This document shows positions 47,486 to 56,665 of a stretch of 64,000 bases of DNA, piece after piece. The notes beneath the pieces are model-generated. The model searched no databases, was not told where the DNA came from, and saw only the letters and a list, made by a program, of their open reading frames with translations. Location of the stretch: NCBI GenBank assembly GCA_005503215.1, contig SCNS01000007.1, positions 124,001 through 188,000 of the forward strand, in the 5' to 3' direction. Position 1 is the stretch's first letter. The number at the start of each line of letters is the position of its first letter. This stretch comes from Sphingomonadaceae bacterium 3R27C6. GTDB taxonomy: Bacteria; Pseudomonadota; Alphaproteobacteria; Sphingomonadales; Sphingomonadaceae. Made by a program: the position numbers and the translations under genes.

Positions 47486-48509
47486 AGTCGTCGCCTCCGC
47501 CCGCGATCATGATTTCGCCGGCGGCGGCCATCTGGCGGACGATCTGCATCACGCTCTTTTGCGCATCGTCGACGTCGGCGCGCTTGACCATCGTCATTTC
47601 GGCCATTTCGTCGCGGATCGTTTCGGCGGCACGCTGCGACATGGTCGCGAGGCACATGTCGACCATCTCGTCGTCGGCACCCTTGAGCGCGATCGCGAGC
47701 TGGGCGGCGTCGACCGAGCGCAGCACGCTGCTGAGGCTCTTCTTGTCGAGGTCGCGCAGATTTTCGAAGATGAACATTTCTTCCTCGATCGTCTGGGCGA
47801 GCACGCGGTCGTGCTTTTTCAGCGAGCGGAGCGTGCGCTCCGAAAGCTGCTTCGGCATCTTCTTCATGATCTTGGCGACGTCGCTCGGGCCGCCGATCGC
47901 CTGCTTGGCGACGCGCTGGCCATCGACATTGGCGCTCGCGAGCACCGCTTCGAGATCCTCGATCGCCGCGGCGGGGACCGAGGTCAGCATCGCGGCGCGC
48001 AGCACCAGATCGGCCTGCAGCACTTCGTCGAGAGTCTCGATCGCACGCGCGGCGACATCGGGGACGAGGACCGAGAGGATCAGCGCGCCGACTTGCGGAT
48101 GCTCGCTGGCGAGCAGCCCGCTGATTGCGTCGACGTCCATCCAGCGCAGCATTTCGAGCGACGCGGCGCTCCGCTGCGGCGCGACGGCGGCGAGGATATT
48201 GTCGGCGCGGACGTTGCCTACGGCTTCGTTTATCACGGTGCGGATGCGCGTGTCGGCGCCGATCGCGAGCGCGCTGACGTCGCGGCTGCGCGTCACGAAA
48301 CGGTCGAGCGCCTGCCCGATCTGCTGCTCGCTGGCATTCGCGGTGTCGAACATCGCTTTCGCCAGCTGGCGGACTTCTTCGGGACCCAGCTGTTTCAGGA
48401 TCGTCGCGGCTTCGCTTTCGTCGAGCAGCATCAGCAGGATGGCGGCGGCGGCCGATCCTTCGATCGCGGGCATGACGGGTGCGTTATCGAGTTCGGCGAC
48501 TTCAGGCAC
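47478..48509 (-). CDS. fliG: Flagellar switch protein FliG
   Basis: A 343-residue protein starting with GTG. It has LDESEAATILKQLGPEEVRQLAKAMF in the N-domain, EHPQVGALILSVLVPDVAARAIETL in the middle domain, and the C-terminal charged torque helix region (FENLRDLDKKSLSSVLRSVDAAQLAIALKGADDEMVD). It sits on the FliF ring and interacts with MotA. Normal length. Confidence 0.97.
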   Translation of the reverse strand: MPEVAELDNAPVMPAIEGSAAAAILLMLLDESEAATILKQLGPEEVRQLAKAMFDTANASEQQIGQALDRFVTRSRDVSALAIGADTRIRTVINEAVGNVRADNILAAVAPQRSAASLEMLRWMDVDAISGLLASEHPQVGALILSVLVPDVAARAIETLDEVLQADLVLRAAMLTSVPAAAIEDLEAVLASANVDGQRVAKQAIGGPSDVAKIMKKMPKQLSERTLRSLKKHDRVLAQTIEEEMFIFENLRDLDKKSLSSVLRSVDAAQLAIALKGADDEMVDMCLATMSQRAAETIRDEMAEMTMVKRADVDDAQKSVMQIVRQMAAAGEIMIAGGGDDYV

Positions 48510-50166
48510 GGGCGCCCTCCTGCATCAGGTGGCGGACGACGAGCGCGGCGCGCGCCGAATCCTGGCGGACGAAGGCGCGGACGAGGTTGGCGCGCGCTTC
48601 ATAGCTTGGCGCCTGCTCGATCATTTCGAGGGTGATTTCGCGGCCGCCCTGACCGCTGGCGAGCGCCGGGCGGTCGGTGGCGGCGAGCAGCGACGCTTCG
48701 AGTTCCTGATTCTGCGCGATGCGCTTCGCGGCGCGTTCCTTGGCGGCGCGGATCATCGGGCGGCCGATGAACAGGAAAGCGAGCAGCGCGGCGAGGATCG
48801 CGCCGACCTGCTGGACCAGCGGCATGAACCAGCCCTGGTCGTAAAAGGCGGGCGCGGTGTCTTCGACCTGCACGAACGGACGCTGGTTGATCGCGACCAG
48901 ATCGCCGCGGGTCGCGTCGAAACCGATCGCGCCCTTTACCAGATTGTCGATCTTGGTGAGATCGGCCTGCGTCAGCGCCTTCTTGCCCTGATTGAGCGCG
49001 ACCGCGACCGAGACGCGGCGCAGCTTGCCCTGCGGCGAGTGCGTCACCGAAATTTCGCGGCCGACTTCATAGGCGCGCGCGGCGTTTTCGTTGCTTTCGG
49101 TGCCGGACGCCGGGGCGCCGGGCGGGACCGGCTGCGGACCGGTCGCGGTGACCGTCGTCGCCTGCGGCGGCTGGTTCGACAACGCGCCGGGGATGCCGAC
49201 CGCCGGCGCGCTCGTGCCGCTGGTCGAGCGCGTGATCTGCTCGCTGGTCAGCGCGCGGTCGTTCTCGGGGAAGCTTTCGCGCGTCGCCTGGCTTTCGGAC
49301 ATGTCGACATCGGCGTGAACTTCGACGCTATAATTGCCGGCGCCGAGCATCGGGCCGAGCAAGGTGTCGAGCGCGCGGCGGAAGCGGTCTTCGACCTGCA
49401 GCTGGAGCTGGAACGCTTTCATGTCACTGCCCGACGCGGTGTCGGAGAGCAAGGCGCCGCGCTGGTCGATCACCGATACCTGGTCGGCGTTCATGCCGGG
49501 AATCGACGAGGCGACGAGGAAGCGGATCGCCTGCACCTGACCGTCGGAAAGCGAACGGCCGTTCTGCAGCGTCAGCATCACCGATGCGGTGGCGGGCTTG
49601 TCTTCGCGGACGAACAGGCTGGGTTCGGCGGCGGCGACATGGACGCGCGCGCTCTTGACCGCGTCGATCGTTTCGATCGTGCGCGACAGGTCGGCCTCGC
49701 GCGCCGAGCGCAACGCTTCGCCCTCGATCGCGCGGCTCGACCCCATGGGCAGTGCGGCGATCAGGCTGTCGCCGCTCGGGGCCGCCTTGGGCAGGCCTTG
49801 CCCCGCGAGCGCGATGCGCGCCTGATGGAGCTTGTCGGCGTCGACCGTCAGCGCGCCCGTTGTCGGGTCGATGCTGTGGCCGATGCCCTGCGTCTGCAGC
49901 GCGTCGGCGACCGCCGCCTTGTCGGTGTCGTCGAGCCCGGCGAACAGCTGCGCCTGCGGCGCCGCCTGCATCGTGAAATAGGCGAGCGCGGCGATACCGA
50001 TCGCCGACGTCATCGCGATCGCGGGCAGCGCGCGCTGCACCGCCGGCTGGCGCATGAACTGGGTGAACGGCGCGAGCCGGCCGCCCAGGACGGGGGCGGG
50101 AAGGCGGTTCGCGTTACCGTCGTTCACAGAGTTGGGGACGGGGGTAAGGATCTGGGTCTCGGCCAT
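48502..50166 (-). CDS. fliF: Flagellar MS-ring protein FliF
   Basis: A 554-residue protein with a membrane helix near residue 50 and another near 450, flanking a periplasmic domain with YscJ-like (ALQTQGIGHSIDPTTGALTVDADKLHQARIALAGQGLP) and ring-building motifs. The C-terminal tail binds FliG. It is the founding ring of the basal body. It follows fliE by three bases. Confidence 0.97.
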   Translation of the reverse strand: MAETQILTPVPNSVNDGNANRLPAPVLGGRLAPFTQFMRQPAVQRALPAIAMTSAIGIAALAYFTMQAAPQAQLFAGLDDTDKAAVADALQTQGIGHSIDPTTGALTVDADKLHQARIALAGQGLPKAAPSGDSLIAALPMGSSRAIEGEALRSAREADLSRTIETIDAVKSARVHVAAAEPSLFVREDKPATASVMLTLQNGRSLSDGQVQAIRFLVASSIPGMNADQVSVIDQRGALLSDTASGSDMKAFQLQLQVEDRFRRALDTLLGPMLGAGNYSVEVHADVDMSESQATRESFPENDRALTSEQITRSTSGTSAPAVGIPGALSNQPPQATTVTATGPQPVPPGAPASGTESNENAARAYEVGREISVTHSPQGKLRRVSVAVALNQGKKALTQADLTKIDNLVKGAIGFDATRGDLVAINQRPFVQVEDTAPAFYDQGWFMPLVQQVGAILAALLAFLFIGRPMIRAAKERAAKRIAQNQELEASLLAATDRPALASGQGGREITLEMIEQAPSYEARANLVRAFVRQDSARAALVVRHLMQEGARA

Positions 50167-50169
50167 GGA

Positions 50170-50523
50170 TTACACCGGCATGTTCATGATGTCGCGGTAC
50201 GCGGACAGCAGCTTGTTGCGGACTTGCAGCGTGGTTTCGAAGCCGAGCGAGGCTTTCTGGCGCTCGATCATCACGCTGACGATGTCGTGCGTGTCGCCGC
50301 GCTCATAGGCTTCGGTGATCTGGCTCGCCTTCGACTGCTGCGCGTTGACCTGTTGCAGCGCATTGTTGATCGCGGCGCCGAAATCGGGGGTTCCCGCTGC
50401 ACCGCCGACGCCGCCTTCGGCCGCGCCGATGCCGCCGCGGCCCGCGGCGCGCTGCAGCGCCTGGTTCTGATTGAGGATCGAACTGCGCATCTGCAGCAGC
50501 CGGCTCGGGTCAATCGTGCTCAT
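50170..50523 (-). CDS. fliE: Hook-basal body adaptor protein FliE
   Basis: A 117-residue protein starting MSTIDPSRLL. The conserved C-terminus (ASQITEAYERGDTHDIVSVMIERQKASLGFETTLQVRNKLLSAYRDIMNMPV) is diagnostic. FliE joins the MS ring to the rod. I chose the ATG at 50523 over one at 50667 because the sigma-54 promoter lies between them. It is first in the minus-strand string fliEFGHIJK-LMNOPQR-flhB. Confidence 0.95.
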   Translation of the reverse strand: MSTIDPSRLLQMRSSILNQNQALQRAAGRGGIGAAEGGVGGAAGTPDFGAAINNALQQVNAQQSKASQITEAYERGDTHDIVSVMIERQKASLGFETTLQVRNKLLSAYRDIMNMPV

Positions 50524-50572
50524 TGCTTTCCATCCGTCCTGACGGCGGCGATGTGCCGCACGCAAAGAACAA

Positions 50573-50588
50573 TGCAAAGCGCGTGCCA
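50573..50588 (-). promoter_or_regulatory. Sigma-54 promoter of the fliE operon
   Basis: Minus strand TGGCACGCGCTTTGCA is a perfect consensus match, 49 bases before the fliE ATG. It could drive about 12 kb of overlapping genes to flhB. Confidence 0.9.
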
Positions 50589-50673
50589 AAAAAATTAATG
50601 GCTTATTTTCAGTATATTGATCTGGATTGCCGGTGCCCGTCGGGCCGTTTCGGCATTTTTTTGACACGCGGGC

Positions 50674-50700
50674 TTAAGCGCCGCCGACGCCCGCCGTTAC
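50674..50700 (+). promoter_or_regulatory. Predicted sigma-28 promoter of fliC
   Basis: TTAAGCGC-N11-GCCGTTAC, with the same GCCGTTAC -10 element and TYAA -35 core as the motA box. It starts 95 bases before the flagellin ATG. Confidence 0.6.
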
Positions 50701-50768
50701 TGCTTTCGTGACCGCTCCTCGAGCCCTCACATCACGGGAATGGCCATCGAGGCCGGAAAGGAACAAAG

Positions 50769-51599
50769 ATGACTGTCATCAACACCAATGTGAGCGCGCT
50801 TCGCGCCCAGAACAACTCGCGTGTCGCCAGCCAGGCGCAGTCGCAGGCGATGGAACGCCTGTCGAGCGGCAAGCGCATCAACGCCGCGAAGGACGACGCC
50901 GCCGGCCTCGCCATCGCAACCCGCATGGAGGCCGCATCGCGCGGTTTCACGCAGGCTATCCGCAACGCCAACGACGGCATTTCGCTCGCCCAGACCGCCG
51001 ACAGCGCCGCCGGCAGCATCTCGGACATCCTCGTCCGTATGCGCGACCTGTCGATGCAGGCATCGACCGGCACGCTCAGCGATCCCGATCGTGTGCTGGT
51101 GCAGAAGGAAGTCACCGCGCTGATCGCGCAGATCGGCGACGTCGTCGGTCAGACCACCTTCAACGGCAACAAGCTGCTCGACGGCAGCGCCGCAACCGGT
51201 TTTGATATCCAGACCGGCATCAACGATACCGAGGTCGTGAACATCACCATCGCGAGCCTCGCCACGGGCGGCACGGCGCTTACCGGCGTCGGCGCAATCA
51301 ACGTCGGCACGCAGGCCGGTGCCACGGCTGCGCTGTCGGTGCTTGACACGGCGATCGACAATGTCGCCGCCGAACGCGCCAATCTCGGTGCGCAGCAGAA
51401 CCGCCTGACCTCGGCTGTCGATAATTTGACGTCGCGTGTCACGAATCTGGACGAAGCCAAGTCGCGCATCGAAGACGCCGATTTCTCGGTCGAATCGACG
51501 AACCTCGCGGCTGCCGGCATTCTGGCACAGGCATCGACCGCGATGCTTGCCCAGGCGAACCAGAGCTCGCAGGGCGTGATGAACCTGCTCCGCGGCTAA
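50769..51599 (+). CDS. fliC: Flagellin FliC, short form
   Basis: A 276-residue flagellin with the conserved D0/D1 N-terminus ([52 protein letters not shown]) and C-terminus ([45 protein letters not shown]). There is almost nothing of the surface-exposed D2/D3 domains. Short flagellins are common in alphaproteobacteria. It is expressed from a predicted sigma-28 promoter and ends before a strong terminator. SD AAAGGAACAAAG. Confidence 0.96.
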   Translation: MTVINTNVSALRAQNNSRVASQAQSQAMERLSSGKRINAAKDDAAGLAIATRMEAASRGFTQAIRNANDGISLAQTADSAAGSISDILVRMRDLSMQASTGTLSDPDRVLVQKEVTALIAQIGDVVGQTTFNGNKLLDGSAATGFDIQTGINDTEVVNITIASLATGGTALTGVGAINVGTQAGATAALSVLDTAIDNVAAERANLGAQQNRLTSAVDNLTSRVTNLDEAKSRIEDADFSVESTNLAAAGILAQASTAMLAQANQSSQGVMNLLRG

Positions 51600-51654
51600 A
51601 CTTCGCCGACAAATTTCAGGCTATATTCGGTTGGTCCCTTAGATAGCCTGATCC

Positions 51655-51691
51655 GATGCCCCGGCCCCCACAGCCGGGGCATCATCTTTTT
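51655..51691 (+). terminator. Rho-independent terminator of fliC
   Basis: GATGCCCCGGC and GCCGGGGCATC form an 11-bp stem with a 7-base loop, followed by ATCTTTTT, 55 bases after the fliC stop. A second hairpin CTGTTTCGGC-N3-GCCGAAACAG follows at 51692-51714. Confidence 0.9.
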
Positions 51692-51718
51692 CTGTTTCGG
51701 CAAAGCCGAAACAGGCGC

Positions 51719-51795
51719 GGTTCCAGCCCACTCCCCCTCCCAGCCTCCCGACACGGTATCCTATGGGAGGCTGGGAGGGGGAGTGGGCTGGAACC
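51719..51795. repeat. Long palindromic repeat, 31-bp perfect stem (copy 2)
   Basis: Arms 51719-51749 and 51765-51795, loop GACACGGTATCCTAT. It differs from the copy at 36849 at five stem positions, each compensated on the opposite arm, and at three loop positions. It again sits between converging genes (fliC and dnaE2) and is followed by GTTCC. Confidence 0.9.
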
Positions 51796-51824
51796 GTTCC
51801 CGGCGTCAGCCGGGACAAAAGCGC

Positions 51825-54800
51825 TCAATGAAAATCCCGCGACTTGGGCAGGATGCGGACGTTGCGCGGGTGGCCATGCTTTGCCGCATAGCCGCGGGGT
51901 AGCTGCGGATGCTTGACCTCGTCGGCGCGGCAGACGTCGGGGTCGAAGCGCCGGTCGCTGCCCAGCGTGTCGAGCATCGCGGTGCGATCGACGATGCGCG
52001 TCGCCATCAGGTGGATGACGCCTTCCTTGCTCCGCTGCACCTCGCCCTCGGCGAGCATCAGCCGCGACGCCATGACGGCGCGCCGATAGCGTTCGAAATG
52101 CCGCGCCCAGAGCAATATGTTGACGATCCCGCCTTCGTCCTCGAGCGTGATGAAGATCGCATTGCCCTTGCCGGGGCGCTGGCGGATCAGCACGACGCCC
52201 GCGGTGCGGATGATCGAGCCGTTCTTTGCCGCCGCGACTTGCGTAGCGCTCAGCACGCCTTCGCGTTCGAAATCGCGACGCAGGAACGCCATCGGATGGC
52301 CTTTGAGCGACAGCCGCGTCGTCTGATAATCGGTGAGCACATGCTCGACCATCGGCGTCGGCGGCAGCTCCGCATCCTCCTCGGCGCCGAGCTCGTCGGT
52401 GTCGGCAGCCCCGAATAGCGGCAGCACGCCCTGCCGAACGCGCCGCGCGTCCCACAGCGCCGGCCGCCGTTCGAGCCCCATCGACCGGCACGCATCGGCC
52501 TCGGCGAGCAGGCGCAGCGCGCGCGATGGCAGATTCGCACGGCGTGCAAGCTCCTCGACCGAGGCGAAGGGGGTGGTGCTGCGGGCTTTGACGATCTCAT
52601 TCGCCCATTCCTCGCGAAACCCGTCGACCTGCCGGAACCCAAGCCGCAGCGCGAGACTGCCGTCGCCCTTCCGTTCGAGACTGTTGTCCCAGCCGCTGGC
52701 GTTCACATCGATCTCGCGCACCTCGACCCCATGCTCGCGCGCGTCGCGCACAAGCTGCGCGGGGGCATAGAAGCCCATCGGCTGCGAATTGAGGATGCCG
52801 CACGCGAAGACCGCGGGGTGATGGCATTTCAGCCACGACGACACATAGACGAGCTTGGCGAACGACTGGGCGTGGCTTTCGGGAAAGCCGTAGCTGCCGA
52901 AACCTTCGATCTGTTTGAAGCAGCGGGCTGCGAAATCGGCTTCATAGCCGCGGCGTATCATGCCGCCGATCATCTTCTCCTTATATTGATGGATCGTCCC
53001 GGCATTGCGGAAGGTCGCCATGGCGCGCCGCAGGCCGTTGGCTTCGTCGGGGGTAAATTCTGCGGCGACGATGGCGAGTTTCATCGCCTGTTCCTGAAAC
53101 AGTGGAACGCCGCATGTCCTGCGAAGCAGATTGAATAGTTCCTCGGGATCGTGTGGCGGTGCCGGCGAAGGATAGTCGACCGCTTCTTCCCCGCTGCGCC
53201 GCTTCAGATACGGATGGACCATATCCCCCTCAATCGGACCGGGGCGAACGATCGCCACCTGGATGACCAAATCGTAGAGTTCCCTTGGGCGCAGGCGTGG
53301 CAGCATGTTGATTTGGGCGCGGCTTTCGACCTGAAAGACGCCGATGCTGTCTCCCTCGCACAGCATGTCGTAAACGTCCGAATCTTCCTCCGGAACGTTC
53401 CGGAGGTCATGATCGCCCAGATCGTGGAGCCGCATCAGGTCGAAGCATTTGCGAATGCAGGTCAGCATCCCGAGCGCGAGCACGTCGACCTTCATCAGTC
53501 GCAGTTCGTCGATGTCGTCCTTGTCCCATTCGATGAAGGTGCGATCCTCCATCGCGGCATTGTGGATCGGCACCGTTTCGTCGAGCCGGTCCTCGGTCAG
53601 CACATAGCCGCCGACATGCTGCGACAGGTGGCGCGGGAAAGTGAGCAACTGCGCGACGATCCATTGCAGGCGTGCGATATCGTCCAGCTCGGGGTCGAGG
53701 CCCGCTTCGACGAAGCGCTCGATGGGCATCTCGCTCCCCCAGCTGCCCCAGGTCGTGTCGGCGAGCCGCTGGGTGACATCCTCGCTGAGTCCCAGTGCCT
53801 TCCCGACCTCGCGCACCGCGCTGCGCGGGCGGTAATGAATCACCGTCGCGGCAATGCCCGCGCGCCGCCGCGTGTAGCGACGATAGACATATTGCATCAC
53901 CTCCTCGCGCCGTTCGTGCTCGAAATCGACGTCGATATCGGGCGGCTCGCGACGTTCTTCGGACAGGAAGCGCGTGAAGAGCAGGTTGTTGGCGATGGGG
54001 TCGATCGAGGTGATTTCGAGCAGATAGCAGACGAGCGAATTCGCCGCCGACCCGCGGCCCTGGCAAAGGATGGGGGGATCGCGTGTGCGTGCATGATTCA
54101 CGATGTCATGGACGGTCAGGAAATAGCAGGCGAAATTGCATTTGCGGATGAGGGTGAGTTCTTCATCGAGCACTGCCTGCCAACGTTCGGGCAGTCCGCC
54201 CGGATGGAGCTTGTTCGCAGCTTCCATCACCATATGTTCGAGCCAGCTTTGGGGCTCCCAGCCTTCAGGGACCGGCTCGTGCGGATATTCATACTCCAGA
54301 TCTCGCAGCGAAAAAGTGATGCGATCGAGTATCTTGCTGCTTTCATCGACCGCTTCGGGGCAGGTCCGAAACAAGCGCCGCATTTCCTGCGGTGGCTTCA
54401 GGTGGCGCTCGCCATTGGCGCGCAGCAGGCGGCCGGCATCGCTGAGGTTCGTGCCTTCGCGAATGCAGGTGATGACATCGTGGAGCGGGCGCTGCTCGCG
54501 CGTGGCATAAAGCGCGTCGTTGGTCGCGAGCATCGGAATGCCGACGCGGTCGGCCAAGGCGCTCAGCCGGAAGAGGCGGCGGCGATCGCTGCCGCCTCTT
54601 GGCATCGTCGCACCCAGCCATAGCGAGCCCGGTGCGACCTCGGCCAGGCGGTGCAGGACCGCTTCATCCTTCTCGGACGCCATCGCGATCAGGATCATAT
54701 CCTCGCAATGAATCAGCAGATTCTTGAGCTTCATCACGCAATCGCCCTTTGTGGTGCGGCGGTTGCCGATGGTGAGCATCCGGGTGAGTCGGCCCCAGCC

Positions 54801-55118
54801 ATGGCGCGTGGTCGGATAGGCGATGATATCGGGCGTGCCGTCGTCGAAAACCAGCCGGGCACCGACGACGAGCTTTATGTCGGGGAGAACTATCCCTTCC
54901 TCTGCGGCGTCCTCGCGCAGCTTGCGCAGCCCGGTCAGCGCCCGCACCACCCCCGCGACGCTGTTGCGGTCCGCGATGCCGATGCCGGTCATGCCGAGGG
55001 CGATCGCCTCCGCCACCATCTCGGCGGGATGCGAGGCGCCGCGAAGGAAGCTGTAGTTGGTCGCGGCGACCAGTTCGGCGAAGCCGGATTCTGGGCCGGT
55101 TTCGGGCGTCTCGTTCAT
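51825..55118 (-). CDS. dnaE2: Error-prone DNA polymerase III alpha subunit DnaE2 (ImuC)
   Basis: A 1097-residue C-family polymerase. The N-terminal PHP region (YSFLRGASHPAEMVAEAIALGMTGIGIADRNSVAGVVR) lacks the polymerase-holoenzyme tail of DnaE1. It has the PDIDVDFEHERREEVMQYVY active-site region, FQEQAM...A and the C-terminal OB-like segment (GVVLIRQRPGKGNAIFITLEDEGGIVNILLW). It performs translesion synthesis with ImuA and ImuB during the SOS response. I chose the ATG at 55118, which overlaps the imuB stop (ATGA). Confidence 0.95.
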   Translation of the reverse strand: MNETPETGPESGFAELVAATNYSFLRGASHPAEMVAEAIALGMTGIGIADRNSVAGVVRALTGLRKLREDAAEEGIVLPDIKLVVGARLVFDDGTPDIIAYPTTRHGWGRLTRMLTIGNRRTTKGDCVMKLKNLLIHCEDMILIAMASEKDEAVLHRLAEVAPGSLWLGATMPRGGSDRRRLFRLSALADRVGIPMLATNDALYATREQRPLHDVITCIREGTNLSDAGRLLRANGERHLKPPQEMRRLFRTCPEAVDESSKILDRITFSLRDLEYEYPHEPVPEGWEPQSWLEHMVMEAANKLHPGGLPERWQAVLDEELTLIRKCNFACYFLTVHDIVNHARTRDPPILCQGRGSAANSLVCYLLEITSIDPIANNLLFTRFLSEERREPPDIDVDFEHERREEVMQYVYRRYTRRRAGIAATVIHYRPRSAVREVGKALGLSEDVTQRLADTTWGSWGSEMPIERFVEAGLDPELDDIARLQWIVAQLLTFPRHLSQHVGGYVLTEDRLDETVPIHNAAMEDRTFIEWDKDDIDELRLMKVDVLALGMLTCIRKCFDLMRLHDLGDHDLRNVPEEDSDVYDMLCEGDSIGVFQVESRAQINMLPRLRPRELYDLVIQVAIVRPGPIEGDMVHPYLKRRSGEEAVDYPSPAPPHDPEELFNLLRRTCGVPLFQEQAMKLAIVAAEFTPDEANGLRRAMATFRNAGTIHQYKEKMIGGMIRRGYEADFAARCFKQIEGFGSYGFPESHAQSFAKLVYVSSWLKCHHPAVFACGILNSQPMGFYAPAQLVRDAREHGVEVREIDVNASGWDNSLERKGDGSLALRLGFRQVDGFREEWANEIVKARSTTPFASVEELARRANLPSRALRLLAEADACRSMGLERRPALWDARRVRQGVLPLFGAADTDELGAEEDAELPPTPMVEHVLTDYQTTRLSLKGHPMAFLRRDFEREGVLSATQVAAAKNGSIIRTAGVVLIRQRPGKGNAIFITLEDEGGIVNILLWARHFERYRRAVMASRLMLAEGEVQRSKEGVIHLMATRIVDRTAMLDTLGSDRRFDPDVCRADEVKHPQLPRGYAAKHGHPRNVRILPKSRDFH

Positions 55119-56665
55119 GCGAAGACGCCGTGAATATACCAGCGCGGGTCGGGCTTTTCGTCGTAGAGGCCGTGGCGGAAGAGCCAGAAGCGGCGGCCCT
55201 GCGCATCTTCGACGCGGTAATAGTCGCGCGTCAGCCCGCCATTGTCGCGGCGCCGCCACCATTCGGCGGCGATGCGCTCGGGGCCCTCGTAGCGGCGGAT
55301 CGCGTGCGTCGCGCGGCGCCAGCGGAAATGGTGCGGGGGGCCGTCGGGGACTTCGGCGATCACCTCGATCGGTTGCGGCGGATCGAAAAGGTGAAAGGGG
55401 CGCGTCGGCGGCTCGCCCGGTTCGGGTTCCTGCCAGAGCAAGGGTGCGGGCGCGTCGATAGCAGGCAGTTCGAGCTGCGCCTGCTCGGGAATATGCGTAT
55501 CGGCGGGGCGGAGCCGCCGCACGCGGCCGCGGCCGAGCCGCGTCGTCAGCCGGTCAGCGAGTTCGTCCATTGCCGCGCCTTCGTTCGCCGCGCGGACCGC
55601 GCCGCCCTCGAGCTTCAATTGCGTCGCGCCGAGCGCTTCGAGCCGCGGCACGGCGAGGCGGATCATGTCGAAGCCGAAGCCAGGGTCGAGCGGGTCGGCG
55701 AGGCTGTCCATACGCTCGGTGAACAGGCGCATCACCAGCCCCGCGTCGCGCGTCGGGTGGCCGGTTTCGATCGCGATGCTGCGCGCGAGGCCGTCGCTGC
55801 GAAAGAAGGTCGCGCGGAAATGGCGTCCGCCCTTGCCGCGTTCGCCAAGCTCCTCGATCGCTTCGCCCACGAGTTCGGCCAGCACTTTGGTGGCGTGCGC
55901 CGTGCTGCCGAGCGGCTCGGCAAAGCGGCGTTCGGTGACCACGGGCGGCAGCGCGATGCGCGGGTCGAGCGGGCTCGGCGCATCGCCGAGCAGGCGGCGC
56001 AATGCCATCGCGGCGTCGGCGCCGAAGCGCGCGGCGATATTCGCCATCGGGCGGCTCGCAAGGTCGCCGATCGTCTTGAGCCCTGCGCGAACGAGCGCGG
56101 TGGTCGCCTCGGCTTCGAGTTCGAGCGCGGCGACCGGCAGGCGGCGGATCGCTTGGCCTTCGTCGGGGGCGGGGCGCGTCTGGTAGCGCGCGAGCGCGCG
56201 CGCGGCGTCGGCGGTCGGGCCGAGCGCGTGACGCAAGGTCATGCCGAGCCGCGCCAGGCGCCTTTCGACATCGCGCACGAGCTCCGCTTCGCCGCCGTAC
56301 AGATGTTCGGCGCCCGCGATGTCGAGGATCAGCCCGTCAGGCGCGTCGAGCGCGACGAGCGGCGAGTAGCGCGCGCAGCCCTGTGCGAGCCGGTCGAGCC
56401 AGTCCTGGTCGAGCACCGGGTCGTGCGGCACGACGGTAAGCTCGCCGATCTGTGCGCGCGCATCGGCGAGCGGCATGCCGACGCGCAACCCGACGCCCAG
56501 CGCCGCGGCATCGACACTGGCAAGGCGCATCGCGCCGCGCTGCTTCTCGGCGAAGACGAGCGGGGCGTCAGGCGGCCGCGGCGCCGTGCGAAGCCATCGC
56601 TCGGCGGGCAGGAAGGGGAAGAAGAGCGCCAGATAGCGCCGCTTCCCGGAAAGATTGTTCGTCAT
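55115..56665 (-). CDS. imuB: Y-family polymerase-like protein ImuB
   Basis: A 516-residue protein with the Y-polymerase-like core (RYLALFFPFLPAERWLR...) and the DILDIAGAEHLYGGEAELVRDVERRLARLG segment. The acidic catalytic pair of true Pol IV/V is not evident, as expected of ImuB, which acts as a scaffold. QAQLELP near residue 420 could be the beta-clamp-binding motif. I chose the ATG at 56665; it lies inside the 3' end of imuA (98-base overlap). Together with ImuA and DnaE2 it forms the mutasome. Confidence 0.88.
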   Translation of the reverse strand: MTNNLSGKRRYLALFFPFLPAERWLRTAPRPPDAPLVFAEKQRGAMRLASVDAAALGVGLRVGMPLADARAQIGELTVVPHDPVLDQDWLDRLAQGCARYSPLVALDAPDGLILDIAGAEHLYGGEAELVRDVERRLARLGMTLRHALGPTADAARALARYQTRPAPDEGQAIRRLPVAALELEAEATTALVRAGLKTIGDLASRPMANIAARFGADAAMALRRLLGDAPSPLDPRIALPPVVTERRFAEPLGSTAHATKVLAELVGEAIEELGERGKGGRHFRATFFRSDGLARSIAIETGHPTRDAGLVMRLFTERMDSLADPLDPGFGFDMIRLAVPRLEALGATQLKLEGGAVRAANEGAAMDELADRLTTRLGRGRVRRLRPADTHIPEQAQLELPAIDAPAPLLWQEPEPGEPPTRPFHLFDPPQPIEVIAEVPDGPPHHFRWRRATHAIRRYEGPERIAAEWWRRRDNGGLTRDYYRVEDAQGRRFWLFRHGLYDEKPDPRWYIHGVFA

